The position numbers and the translations under genes were made by a program. From the NCBI RefSeq assembly GCF_006874645.1, contig NZ_CP030082.1, positions 3,782,001 to 3,846,000 on the forward strand: a DNA stretch of 64,000 nt. Reading direction: 5' to 3'. Below are positions 46,247 to 54,730 of the stretch, piece by piece. Under the pieces are notes generated by a model, which searched no databases, was not told the DNA's origin, and was given only the letters and a program-made list of their open reading frames with translations. The stretch's first letter is position 1. Every line of letters begins with the position of its first letter. This DNA comes from Bdellovibrio sp. ZAP7 (GTDB taxonomy: Bacteria; Bdellovibrionota; Bdellovibrionia; Bdellovibrionales; Bdellovibrionaceae).

Positions 46247-47009
46247 TCTGATCCTCCATGCCGCCGTCCACTTTCGTGAGCGGAAACAATTGAAACGAAA
46301 ACGTATATACCTCAGATAACGGGCCATCTTCTAGCAGATCCTCGATCTTTTTACGAGTCTTTAAAATCACGTCGTTAACTAGAGGAAGTTTTTCAGGATT
46401 CACTGCGGTTGTGATCGAATAAAACTGTCGGCGTTCGACGGGATCATTATGGAGTGAATACTCTGCTAAATGTAAATTTTGAGTGTGGTGCTTACGTATT
46501 GCAGCTGACGGTACATCTCTATTAATAAAGATTGGTTTCGCTGTTCGCACCATGCGGTTTCGGTTTTTTTTCAAGAGTTCCAGTCTGAGTAAACGCTCTA
46601 GCGCATGTTCCGCCTCAGACTCTTTTATTCCTAACCGCTTTGCAATCCATCGGGGATTTGCTTTGTTCTCGGGAAGCTTTGCGAGATTTAAAATCGCAAC
46701 GTAGTACCAATCCGACATTAATCGGAACGTATCTTCCTCCATAAGCAGACGATCATCGATTTCGATTTTCTTGGATCCCTGCCTGTATTCCGCCCACAGA
46801 ACTTCTTTTTCCAACGGGGAAACCAACAAGCGCTCCATGACTTTCTCCAGGTTCGACTTGGAAAGAGATCTTCTATCACCCATCACATCAGAGAGAGTCG
46901 TCGAGCCAACGCCCAAATCACGGGCAAACGCACGCAATGAATAAGAAGGATTGCGCATTTGGCGCTTGGCGAGTTCCTGCATTAATAACTTTTTTACAGT
47001 GAGTTCCAT
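46239..47009 (-). CDS. TIGR02147-family regulator
   Basis: The ATG at 47009 gives a 256-residue protein. The N-terminal region (MELTVKKLLMQELAKRQMRNPSYSLRAFARDLGVGSTTLSDVMGDRRSLS) matches the DNA-binding-like start of TIGR02147 proteins, a family found mainly in Bdellovibrio, Fibrobacter and relatives. The middle holds IAKRLGIKESEAEHALERLLRLELLKK, a second winged-helix-like segment. It is read through into the HExxH gene by an 8-bp overlap. Two palindromes upstream suggest autoregulation. The target genes are unknown. Confidence 0.85.
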   Translation of the reverse strand: MELTVKKLLMQELAKRQMRNPSYSLRAFARDLGVGSTTLSDVMGDRRSLSKSNLEKVMERLLVSPLEKEVLWAEYRQGSKKIEIDDRLLMEEDTFRLMSDWYYVAILNLAKLPENKANPRWIAKRLGIKESEAEHALERLLRLELLKKNRNRMVRTAKPIFINRDVPSAAIRKHHTQNLHLAEYSLHNDPVERRQFYSITTAVNPEKLPLVNDVILKTRKKIEDLLEDGPLSEVYTFSFQLFPLTKVDGGMEDQSE

Positions 47010-47049
47010 AGAACCCTTATAGACACAAAACTCTAATAACGCAAGAGTT

Positions 47050-47094
47050 CGGGACACTTTGTCCCGTTCTTTAAAGTCGGGACACAATGTCCCG
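47050..47094. promoter_or_regulatory. tandem palindromic operator pair
   Basis: Two 17-bp palindromes with identical 7-bp arms: CGGGACA-CTT-TGTCCCG (47050-47066) and CGGGACA-CAA-TGTCCCG (47078-47094), 28 bp centre to centre, i.e. near-integral helical turns. They lie 41 bp upstream of the TIGR02147 start and about 100 bp upstream of the divergent 47196 gene. Confidence 0.75.
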
Positions 47095-47195
47095 TTCGGG
47101 GTCTAGACAGCCCAAGACACCTCGGCTATCTCTTGCTCCATACCGCAGCAGCGGAAAAGTGAACGAATAACAAAAAAATCCTTAGGAGGATTAAA

Positions 47196-47690
47196 ATGAA
47201 AAAAGCATTCTTGGTTATCGCAATGGTTTTGGGCTTCTCTCAAGCACACGCATACACAGCTCCAGCTTGGGCTTGTAACTTGAACTTCAAAGGTACTGCT
47301 TCTGGCGTTAAAGTTATCCTTGGCAACTATGAATACAATGGCAAAGGGACATTGGCTTGTATGTCTCCAACAGGTCAAACTGCAGAGTACCCTGTAACTG
47401 TTACTATGAAAGCTAAGCCTTTCTCTCCACAAATCGCATTGGGTAAAATGGAATTGACTGGTCAAGCGGCTGAAATCGCTCTTTTCGATTCTAATCCAGA
47501 ATCAATCCTTGGCACATACTATGTGGCTCAAGCTCAAGGCGCAATCCTTGGTGGCGTAGGTTTGATCACAGCAACTCGTATCGACCTTCCAACAATCGCT
47601 CTTAAAGTTTCCTTCCAGTTCGCTAAAGGTTTCGGCGTAAATCTTGGCGTGAACAGAATGGAAATCGCACTAGATCAAGACCGTAACTAA
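47196..47690 (+). CDS. small exported protein, unknown function
   Basis: The 164-residue protein has a signal peptide (1-19, ending AHA), two cysteines (WACNLN and LACMSP) and a beta-rich mature part with GTYYVAQAQGAILGGVGLI. The pattern resembles small periplasmic DUF992-type beta proteins, weakly. A strong AGGAGG precedes the ATG and codon use is rich in common codons, suggesting abundant expression. It is divergent from the TIGR02147 gene across the twin palindromes and has its own terminator. Confidence 0.78.
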   Translation: MKKAFLVIAMVLGFSQAHAYTAPAWACNLNFKGTASGVKVILGNYEYNGKGTLACMSPTGQTAEYPVTVTMKAKPFSPQIALGKMELTGQAAEIALFDSNPESILGTYYVAQAQGAILGGVGLITATRIDLPTIALKVSFQFAKGFGVNLGVNRMEIALDQDRN

Positions 47691-47721
47691 TTCACTGAAG
47701 AATTGGGTGCGCGAATCCATC

Positions 47722-47749
47722 AAACCGGGGAAATCAAACGCCCCGGTTT
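47722..47749 (+). terminator. rho-independent terminator
   Basis: A 9-bp stem AAACCGGGG/CCCCGGTTT with a 10-nt loop and T-rich tail (TTTCTTT) follows the exported-protein gene by 31 bp. Confidence 0.88.
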
Positions 47750-47798
47750 TTCTTTCCCGAGAAATTATTATTTTTGATTAACCGAAGAGGTATTTTCA

Positions 47799-48221
47799 AT
47801 GTTCCAAGAACTATCCGGAGAGGCATTCGCCCTTCCAAGCCCAATCAAACAAAAAGAGTTAAGTATGATTCAACCAATTCACATCGGTAGCTATCCTGAC
47901 TATCGCGATTTTTTAAAGGAAAAATTTGTTGCCGAGAAGACTAAGAAATACTCGTTCTCTTTGCAATTCTGTGCAGACCGTCTTCACGTATCGAAAACTT
48001 TCGTGAAGCTTGTGTTTGACAAAAAAAGACACTTCTCAATGGATACGCTTCCACGCTTGTGGGATCTATTCAAACTTAGCGACAAGGAACGCCTGCATTT
48101 GACATTCTTGTTCTGCCACACAATTTCCGACAGCGATTTGTTGAAACACCAATTTGAGGTGATCATGCGCAATGTGCAGAATGAAACTTTGGTAGTTCCA
48201 GCCGTAACAGAAGTCCCGTAA
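47799..48221 (+). CDS. N-terminal-only TIGR02147-like protein
   Basis: The 140-residue protein resembles the N-terminal region of TIGR02147 proteins: YPDYRDFLKEKFVAEKTKKYSFSLQFCADRLHVSKTFVKLVFDKKRHFSMDTLPRLWDLFKLSDKERLHLTFLF carries the DYRDFL start, the helix-turn-helix-like LHVSKTFVKLV and the following helix. It ends about 100 residues short of a full family member. GAAGAGG precedes the ATG at 47799; ATG at 47865 is possible. It could be a trimmed regulator or an antagonist of the neighbouring one. Confidence 0.7.
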   Translation: MFQELSGEAFALPSPIKQKELSMIQPIHIGSYPDYRDFLKEKFVAEKTKKYSFSLQFCADRLHVSKTFVKLVFDKKRHFSMDTLPRLWDLFKLSDKERLHLTFLFCHTISDSDLLKHQFEVIMRNVQNETLVVPAVTEVP

Positions 48222-48232
48222 TAGCCTAGGTC

Positions 48233-48296
48233 CACCTCAATTTTTTGTACCCAAGAGTACACTGAGTGCAAGTTCAACCACTCACAAATTGAGGTG
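48233..48296 (+). promoter_or_regulatory. long-range inverted repeat masking the SD of the L,D-transpeptidase gene
   Basis: CACCTCAATTT (48233-48243) and AAATTGAGGTG (48286-48296) are perfect 11-bp complements with 42 nt between. The 3' arm holds the GAGG SD of the ATG at 48301. The left arm is followed by TTTTTTG. Confidence 0.55.
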
Positions 48297-48300
48297 TGAC

Positions 48301-48948
48301 ATGAAAACAAGCCATCACGTAACATGTTTCAGCCTTTCGCTTATGCTACTCGTGGGGAATTATGCGAAGGCCGAAGTTTCCACATACATTGACGATGACC
48401 GCATTCCTAACATGCTCGAACATATCGACCCCTTCGATCCCAACGTAGAACAGATCCTTGATCAGTACGATAAAATCTATGAACAAGAAACCGGTAAGCC
48501 TGCTCACATCAATACGTTGATGGATGACATCCTTGGACCTTTTGGTGGTTGCAGCCGAAACGCATGCTCCGTCTGGGCTCAGGTGGTAAAAAGTTCTCAG
48601 CGCATGTACTTGTATGTGAATGGCAGCTTACGAGGTTCATGGGCGGTTTCTACTGGCATGAAAGGTTATGGCACACCTAATTTTGATCGACATCCCGATG
48701 GTCGTATCTATGACCGCTACACTTCAACGAAATATCCCGAAGGAGACTATAATGGCTTAGGCAACATGCCGTATGCTGTGTTTATCACTGGAGGTTATGC
48801 CCTTCATGGAACTCCACGAGGCAATTGGCCAAAACTGGGTACTCCAGCATCACATGGTTGCATACGCATGCACCCTGATAATGGATACACCTTCAACCGC
48901 TTGGTAAGATCTTACGGAATTAGTAGGGTTTGGATCACGGTTCAGTAA
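48301..48948 (+). CDS. L,D-transpeptidase (YkuD family)
   Basis: The start at 48301 has GAGG 6-7 nt upstream. The 215-residue protein has a signal peptide (to about residue 24, NYAKA), an N-terminal region and a YkuD domain (about 92-215) with ALHG (His169) and SHGCIRM (His185, Cys187), the catalytic motif. Such enzymes form 3-3 peptidoglycan cross-links or attach groups to the wall. In Bdellovibrio, LD-transpeptidases remodel predator and prey walls. A GGCSRNACS Cys pair may form a disulphide. Confidence 0.93.
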   Translation: MKTSHHVTCFSLSLMLLVGNYAKAEVSTYIDDDRIPNMLEHIDPFDPNVEQILDQYDKIYEQETGKPAHINTLMDDILGPFGGCSRNACSVWAQVVKSSQRMYLYVNGSLRGSWAVSTGMKGYGTPNFDRHPDGRIYDRYTSTKYPEGDYNGLGNMPYAVFITGGYALHGTPRGNWPKLGTPASHGCIRMHPDNGYTFNRLVRSYGISRVWITVQ

Positions 48949-48959
48949 GCTGGAGCAGC

Positions 48960-49451
48960 TTAAAGAAATCTACTAGAAGTGACCAGAGTGGGGATGCCTT
49001 TCCCACTCCACTTCGTATATTGATACTTCCCGCCAGGTCTGACTTTTTCTGATTTAATTTCCACGTCAACCAAAGCATTGAATCCCGCAATAACAGTTAA
49101 GAATGCCATACGCATCACCAACTCTTCACGGTCATCACACTCCTTGATCTCAATGGCGTTCTCTTTACGGCTGAACATTTGCGTGAGTTTAGAATCTTCC
49201 TTCATGAAGATGCTAATGCCTTTGGCCTTTTTCATTTTCTGCTCATAGTCCTCAAGGGCCGGCGCAATTTCGCGATCAAAGCAGGGACCACAGAAAACGG
49301 ATTTATCAAGTGGAGCCGGAATCACTTTATAGAAAGAGAACGTGCCTTCATCGACGAACTGAGCACATTTTTTACAAACGTGTTCATGGCATATACCACA
49401 TTCCAAATTGGCTTTAGGTTTTTGGCAGACACAGCAGTTAGTATTTTCCAT
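48960..49451 (-). CDS. cysteine-rich zinc-finger-like protein with YbjQ-like C-terminal part
   Basis: The ATG at 49451 follows GGAAT on the minus strand. The 163-residue protein opens with a Cys-rich region: CCVCQKPKANLECGICHEHVCKKCAQF, then CGPC near residue 54, a cross-brace zinc-finger pattern like RING/B-box-type fingers. Residues about 100-160 include ELVMRMAFLTVIAGFNALVDVEI, a segment like YbjQ-type proteins. No signal peptide. The biochemical role is unknown. It is convergent to the L,D-transpeptidase gene. Confidence 0.7.
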   Translation of the reverse strand: MENTNCCVCQKPKANLECGICHEHVCKKCAQFVDEGTFSFYKVIPAPLDKSVFCGPCFDREIAPALEDYEQKMKKAKGISIFMKEDSKLTQMFSRKENAIEIKECDDREELVMRMAFLTVIAGFNALVDVEIKSEKVRPGGKYQYTKWSGKGIPTLVTSSRFL

Positions 49452-49559
49452 ATTGATAATTCCTTGACCAGAAATTACATGACACACCGTTTCGATGCAA
49501 GGTCCAAAGCATTGAAGCTTTTGTCTACTCAGAGCAGATTCCCCAGATCGGAGATATTG

Positions 49560-50897
49560 ATGGCAGAACATGAGCTCAGCAGAAAAAGACAGGTTGTTTT
49601 TATATACTCACTTAGTTGTTTGATCGGAGTCGCAATGACTTTCGTCGCTAAGGGGCTACTTTTAGCGATTCAGCTTTGTACCAACCTTTTCTATTTTCAA
49701 AGCTTTTCCTTTGAAAACCGTGCGCCGGCGGAAAATACCTTGGGCTGGATTGCCATCATCATTCCTGTGATTGGCGGACTTTTAGTGGGAGTAATGGCAC
49801 GCTGGGGTTCTAAAGCCATTCGTGGTCATGGCATTCCTGAAGCCATGGAAAACATTTTACAACGTGATAGCCGCATCCCTCGTCGCATCACCTTATTAAA
49901 ACCACTCTCTTCAGCAATTGCGATCGGTTCGGGCGGCCCATTTGGCGCCGAAGGTCCGATCATCGCGACAGGTGGAGCTTTAGGTTCTTGGATCGGTCAA
50001 GTTTTGCCGGTTTCTTCCTATGAAAGAAAAATTCTTTTAGCTTCCGGTGCGGCAGCCGGTATGGCAGCGATTTTTGGAACTCCGCTATCGGCCGTGATGA
50101 TCGCGATCGAACTACTGCTTTTCGAGTTCCGTGCAAAATCATTTGTCCCGGTGGCTCTGGCGACTGTCATCGCAGCAACTTTGCGTGGACTATTCATCGG
50201 CTCTGAATCCTTTTTCCAAATGCCACCTTTGGGTGAAACCGGAGTGACACAGCTTTTGGTCTTCTTGGGCTTCGGTGTTGTGATGGGACTTCTTTGCATC
50301 ATCGTGACTAAATCCATTTATTGGATCGAAGATGCCTTTGAAAAACTTCCGATCCACTGGATGTGGTGGCCAGCCCTCGGTGGTCTTGCCGTCGGTATCA
50401 TCGGTTTGGTTGAACCGCGCAGTCTGGGCGTCGGTTATGGAAATATCTCGCTGAGCTTAAGTGGGTCTTTAACTGTGGGAGCCGCAGCTAGTATTCTGGT
50501 TTGGAAGTTCTTATCCTGGGCGCTGGCTTTGGGCAGCGGCACTTCGGGCGGAACTCTTGCCCCCCTTCTGACTTTAGGCGCTTCCTTTGGTTTTATCGTC
50601 GGTACTGGCCTTACGATGCTATTTCCAGAGTGGAATATTGATCCCCATGCGATGGCGTTGGTGGGAATGGCCGCGTTGTTTGCGGGCTCGTCTCGAGCGT
50701 TACTAACGGCAGTTATTTTTGCTTTAGAAGGAACGAAACAGCCAGTGGGATTGGTTCCACTTCTGGGCTGTTGTTCAATTGCTTATGTGGTTTCATCGCT
50801 GTTGATGAAAAATTCTATCATGACAGAAAAGATCGTCCGTCGCGGTTTGGAAGTTCCTCACGAATACTATCCCAAACCGGGAGCCGCAAAAAACTAG
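49560..50897 (+). CDS. ClC-type chloride channel/antiporter
   Basis: The ATG at 49560 follows GGAG and marks the usual N terminus. The 445-residue protein has the ClC motifs: GHGIPEA (89-95; the GSGIPE position), PFGAEGP with gating Glu131 (126-133), and GSGTSGGTLAPLLTLGA. Presence of the gating Glu suggests a proton-coupled chloride antiporter. About ten membrane helices; no C-terminal CBS domains. It is divergent from the zinc-finger gene; the two starts are only 108 bp apart. Confidence 0.92.
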   Translation: MAEHELSRKRQVVFIYSLSCLIGVAMTFVAKGLLLAIQLCTNLFYFQSFSFENRAPAENTLGWIAIIIPVIGGLLVGVMARWGSKAIRGHGIPEAMENILQRDSRIPRRITLLKPLSSAIAIGSGGPFGAEGPIIATGGALGSWIGQVLPVSSYERKILLASGAAAGMAAIFGTPLSAVMIAIELLLFEFRAKSFVPVALATVIAATLRGLFIGSESFFQMPPLGETGVTQLLVFLGFGVVMGLLCIIVTKSIYWIEDAFEKLPIHWMWWPALGGLAVGIIGLVEPRSLGVGYGNISLSLSGSLTVGAAASILVWKFLSWALALGSGTSGGTLAPLLTLGASFGFIVGTGLTMLFPEWNIDPHAMALVGMAALFAGSSRALLTAVIFALEGTKQPVGLVPLLGCCSIAYVVSSLLMKNSIMTEKIVRRGLEVPHEYYPKPGAAKN

Positions 50898-51409
50898 GGA
50901 CGAAACTCTTCGCACTTTTTAGTAGCGATTTCAGTCACGCGATCGTTTTCAGAAACCAAGGGAATATAATGCTTCATTCTTAAAAGTGGAGCCCCTTGGT
51001 CGTACCAATTTTCCACTGACATATCCACGACAGATCCTCTGGGAGTCAGTTGCGTATTTTTCTTTACGATGGAAATATTCGCACCTTGCGGCTGACAAGT
51101 TTTCAGATCCACTCCCCAGATTTCTGTTCCTTCAAAAACGTACAAGACACTTTCAACTGTCGCAGGATCCGGAGTTCCAACTAAAGCAATGCAATAGCCA
51201 GTATTTAATGCACGCGAGGAAGTCCAAGCCGCAACGCTTGCTGCCGAATCTCCCGCAGAAAGGTCGAAACCATCGCGATTATAGTCGACCGCAGAGAATT
51301 CCCACTCCGCTTCATTTTGCTGATATTCACAGGTGATGTGATTGAATTTTTCCGAAGCAAAGACCGGACTTGTCGAAAGCATCACTAAAGTAGCAAACAG
51401 AAATCTCAT
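50894..51409 (-). CDS. exported protein, unknown function
   Basis: The ATG at 51409 follows TGAGG. The 171-residue product has a signal peptide (1-18, PVFA) and a beta-rich mature part with cysteines at ITCEYQ, GYCIALVG, KTCQPQ and KKCEEF, so two disulphides are possible. No recognised family. It ends with a 4-bp overlap with the ClC stop. Confidence 0.72.
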   Translation of the reverse strand: MRFLFATLVMLSTSPVFASEKFNHITCEYQQNEAEWEFSAVDYNRDGFDLSAGDSAASVAAWTSSRALNTGYCIALVGTPDPATVESVLYVFEGTEIWGVDLKTCQPQGANISIVKKNTQLTPRGSVVDMSVENWYDQGAPLLRMKHYIPLVSENDRVTEIATKKCEEFRP

Positions 51410-51511
51410 AATCACCTCAGACGATGATTTGAGTAAGACCGCCAAACCTTGTCAAGAAATGACTGTCTCGTGCATTCCTGTTCAACAAATCCTCAACATA
51501 CTTTGCCATAA

Positions 51512-51933
<422 letters not shown>

Positions 51934-51975
51934 ATCTGTGGTCAAGGTGTAGGACTCTGATACCAGGGAGGTGCT

Positions 51976-52155
51976 ATGGCCGACACACCAGATAAACCAC
52001 GAATTCCATCCAATCCGGTCGAGAATCCTGACAAAGGTGATCCTCGCAAAAATATTCCCGAGATTGATCCGAAGCCCAGCAAGGTTCCCGAAATCGATCC
52101 ACAACCCGGAATGCCAGAAAAAAAATTGCCGCCAGATCCCGAAATTAGACGCTAG
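51976..52155 (+). CDS. 59-residue proline-rich small protein
   Basis: Starts with ATG after GGGAGG (spacing about 7 nt) and ends at TAG just 8 bp before the next gene. The protein is Pro/Asp/Lys-rich with imperfect repeats (IPEIDPKPSK and VPEIDPQPG), no cysteines and no hydrophobic stretch, so it is probably disordered. A strong SD, tight packing and an in-frame repeat make a real gene more likely than not. Function unknown. Confidence 0.6.
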   Translation: MADTPDKPRIPSNPVENPDKGDPRKNIPEIDPKPSKVPEIDPQPGMPEKKLPPDPEIRR

Positions 52156-52163
52156 GAAGTTTT

Positions 52164-52574
52164 ATGAACGTTAAAGACAATGAAATCAAAGGACTGCTGG
52201 AAAAGTATAAAAAGTTTTCCGTCTATGGGCTAAGCCCCGATCAAACCAAAGCCAGCCACTATGTACCGGCGTACATGCGCGATCATGGCTGGGAAATGGT
52301 TGGGACTTATCCAAAGGATCATGAGGAGAACGGGTTCAAAATCTACTCATCGCTGAAAGAGGTTCCCGCAGAGTACAGAAAATTTGTTGATGTTTTCAGA
52401 AGCTCGGACCGTATTCCCGATGTCGTTGATGAAGTCTTGGCGGTCGGTGGCGTTGAAGTTTTATGGCTGCAACTGGGAATCAGTAATCCAGAAGCAGAGG
52501 CCAGAGCAGAAAAGGCAGGGATCAAAGTAGTCTCTGATCGCTGCCTTATTATCGAACATAAACGCTGGTTTTAG
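52164..52574 (+). CDS. CoA-binding-domain protein (YccU-like)
   Basis: A 136-residue CoA-binding Rossmann-fold protein: FSVYGLSPDQTKASHYVPAYMRDHGWEMVGTYPKD, VDVFRSSDRIPDVVDEVLAVGGVEVLWLQLGISNPEA and SDRCLIIEHKRW. These are the hallmark segments of YccU. The first glycine-rich turn reads GLSPDQ, where the family often has GLSPKP. CoA binding is inferred from the family. It follows the small proline-rich gene by 8 bp. Confidence 0.9.
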   Translation: MNVKDNEIKGLLEKYKKFSVYGLSPDQTKASHYVPAYMRDHGWEMVGTYPKDHEENGFKIYSSLKEVPAEYRKFVDVFRSSDRIPDVVDEVLAVGGVEVLWLQLGISNPEAEARAEKAGIKVVSDRCLIIEHKRWF

Positions 52575-53152
52575 TTTTGTGGAGATTGAGTAGCTGCCGG
52601 TTCTACAGCAGGTGTAGTACCTGGCGGCGCCTCTACAACCTTTTTCAAATTTTCAAATCCTTTGTCCATTTGAGTTTTAAACATTTTTTCGCAATCGATC
52701 AAAACCGTCATTAACTTCGTCATAAAGCCACCATCACCGTGCATAGCCCAAGTGAACTTGGTCGACGAACCTTCTGGAATTAATTTATAATTGATCAGTT
52801 GCTCACCGTGCATAGGCTCGGTCATTGTCAGTTTCATTTGCACGAATTCATTCGGTTTGATCTCTAACATTTCCAGCTTTCCCGAGCCGGCGTCTTTATT
52901 GCCTTCGAACTCCATGACTGAGCCCACTTTGCCATCTTCGCCGGTATAGGTTTTCTTCATGGTAGGATCAACCAACTCATAGGGATTCCATTGTCCACCC
53001 AATTTGAAATTCGAAAGATAAGGAAATATTTTGTCCGCGGGGGCACTGATCACGGTGCTGTTTTCATAATGAAAGGAGCCACTACGAGTCGCAACATATC
53101 CCAAAAACAAGAAGATAAGAACTAAGATACCGATGGCTATTTTTTTACCCAT
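52571..53152 (-). CDS. membrane-anchored SRPBCC-fold protein
   Basis: The 193-residue protein has an N-terminal hydrophobic anchor (4-24, IAIGILVLIFLFLGYVAT), then an SRPBCC-like lipid-binding fold (about 32-170) with ISAPADKIFPYLSNFKLGGQWNPYELVD. A Pro/Ala/Thr-rich tail follows. It is likely exposed on the outer face of the inner membrane. Ligand unknown. The stop region overlaps the convergent CoA-binding gene by 4 bp. Confidence 0.8.
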   Translation of the reverse strand: MGKKIAIGILVLIFLFLGYVATRSGSFHYENSTVISAPADKIFPYLSNFKLGGQWNPYELVDPTMKKTYTGEDGKVGSVMEFEGNKDAGSGKLEMLEIKPNEFVQMKLTMTEPMHGEQLINYKLIPEGSSTKFTWAMHGDGGFMTKLMTVLIDCEKMFKTQMDKGFENLKKVVEAPPGTTPAVEPAATQSPQN

Positions 53153-53197
53153 TAGAATTCCTCCGAGCTCTTATGGTGGCTTGATTAGATCTTAAGA

Positions 53198-53635
53198 TCA
53201 ACTAACTAATCCTGCATCACGATAAGCCTGCATCTCGTCCCTGACAACGAAGCCAAATATTTTTGGGCCCTGGTCACTGATCTGAATAAAATAAGTCACG
53301 TCAAAATCAATCGACTTAATTGGTTTTCCTTGGGGAGTATAATCGGCGCGATAATAAACCTTCACCATGTCATGAAAACGATCGATTGGCGTGACCATAA
53401 GGTTGCGAACGTGCATCTCCCTGGTTCCGATTTTTTGATAGAATGAATAGGCTTTCCGCAAAGTCGCGGAGAAAGTAATATTATTTGAACCTGTTTCTAC
53501 CGAATCAGGTCCCGCCGCAAGAAAATGCTCGGTAAAAAAACTTTGGATCAATTCCGTATCAAGATCGCCTTTAAGACCGCGATTATAGGCTTTAACGTAT
53601 TTCTGGAAAAAATCTTTGTACTGCCGGGCAGGCAT
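53198..53635 (-). CDS. NTF2-like/SnoaL-type protein
   Basis: The ATG at 53635 follows TGGAGG at a spacing of about 5 nt. The 145-residue product has the pattern of small NTF2-like folds: a helical start, AYNRGLKGDLDTELIQSFFTEHFLAAGP, then beta strands MVKVYYRADYT and IDFDVTYFIQI. Such proteins bind or isomerise small molecules, but no catalytic residue is evident. Function unknown. Confidence 0.65.
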   Translation of the reverse strand: MPARQYKDFFQKYVKAYNRGLKGDLDTELIQSFFTEHFLAAGPDSVETGSNNITFSATLRKAYSFYQKIGTREMHVRNLMVTPIDRFHDMVKVYYRADYTPQGKPIKSIDFDVTYFIQISDQGPKIFGFVVRDEMQAYRDAGLVS

Positions 53636-53701
53636 AGCGTCCTCCAAAAGAACCCCTATGATAAGCCAACGGCAGATAAGACTCACATGACATTCGTGTC
53701 A

Positions 53702-54616
53702 CTATCTGTTGCTATTTTTCTGGGGATTTTGCTTTATACAATTGCTCAGAAGTTGTTCCCACACAGCGCGGGCAACAGGCCCCATGGGTTTATGCTTCAT
53801 ACGCATGATGTGCAGATCCAGGTAAAAAGGTTTCACGTGTTCATCTTTAATCTGAATCAGAGTGCCACGACTCAATTCTTTTTCGACTTCACTGAAAGGC
53901 AAACTTCCCCAGCCAAAACCATTCATAATCATTCTGTGCTTCAAAGCATGATCAGTGACATAGCTTTTTTTGGAATCAGCGACTAAACCCTTGCCATCTC
54001 TTTTAAGTAAATTTGCCTTATCCCCTTGTTGCAACACCACGATCTGCGGAAACTGTTTTAAAGACTTATAGGTAAGATTCGGTAACTTCTTCGCCAAAGA
54101 TTTCGCAACGACCGGGATCATTTCGATTTTATCAAAAAAGACGCTTTCGATATTTTCATTTTCTCCAGATTTAGTAGAGATAGAAAAATCTGCGTCACCT
54201 GAAAGCAATGAATTCAAGCCACCACTCATAATTTCTGAACGAAAAGTCATTTCAGTGGGATGTTTGCTAAGAATGGTCTCCTGAAACACTCCCTCGATGG
54301 CTTCAAATCTCACGAGTGGATCCAAAACAACTGTCAAAAATGGTTCTACTTTTTTTGAACCCAGCTCTTGCCCGACGGTTTGAAGTTCACGGAAAGATAA
54401 TAAGCACTGCTTCGCCCAGTTATAGAACATCAAACCCTCAGGGGTCAGCTTGGGCCTATATTCCTCACGATTAAAGAGCTGAAGATCAAATTCCTCCTCC
54501 AGCTTCTTAATCGCAACACTTAGACTGGGCTGGGTCTTATTTAGGAACTCAGAGGCTGCCTTAAAGCTTCCTTTTTCCACAATCATTTCAAGTGTTTCCA
54601 GCTGATCTATCGTCAC
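53702..54616 (-). CDS. LysR-family transcriptional regulator
   Basis: The 304-residue protein has a LysR winged helix (DQLETLEMIVEKGSFKAASEFLNKTQPSLSVAIKKLEEEFDLQLFNREEYRPKLT) and an effector domain (about 90-300). It is divergent from the Tat-pirin gene and separated by an A/T-rich region with repeated ACTATATA boxes (54641-54665), its likely operator. The effector is unknown. Confidence 0.92.
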   Translation of the reverse strand: MTIDQLETLEMIVEKGSFKAASEFLNKTQPSLSVAIKKLEEEFDLQLFNREEYRPKLTPEGLMFYNWAKQCLLSFRELQTVGQELGSKKVEPFLTVVLDPLVRFEAIEGVFQETILSKHPTEMTFRSEIMSGGLNSLLSGDADFSISTKSGENENIESVFFDKIEMIPVVAKSLAKKLPNLTYKSLKQFPQIVVLQQGDKANLLKRDGKGLVADSKKSYVTDHALKHRMIMNGFGWGSLPFSEVEKELSRGTLIQIKDEHVKPFYLDLHIMRMKHKPMGPVARAVWEQLLSNCIKQNPQKNSNR

Positions 54617-54640
54617 AAAAACCCCTTTTTCTGGCCCATA

Positions 54641-54665
54641 ACTATATAATTATAAACTATATAGT
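54641..54665. promoter_or_regulatory. A/T-rich repeat boxes, candidate LysR operator
   Basis: ACTATATA at 54641-54648 recurs within the palindrome ACTATATAGT at 54656-54665, 15 bp apart, between the divergent LysR and pirin genes. The arrangement is compatible with paired LysR-dimer sites. Confidence 0.45.
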
Positions 54666-54730
54666 CTATTAAATCTTATTAATTTTTTTAAATATAGAAA
54701 TCGCCGATACTTAGTTCATGGGAGGCACTC

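Noticed and set aside
49179-49559. N-terminal extension of the ClC frame
   Set aside because: The ATG at 49560 with GGAG fits ClC N-termini; the upstream part is antisense to the zinc-finger gene.
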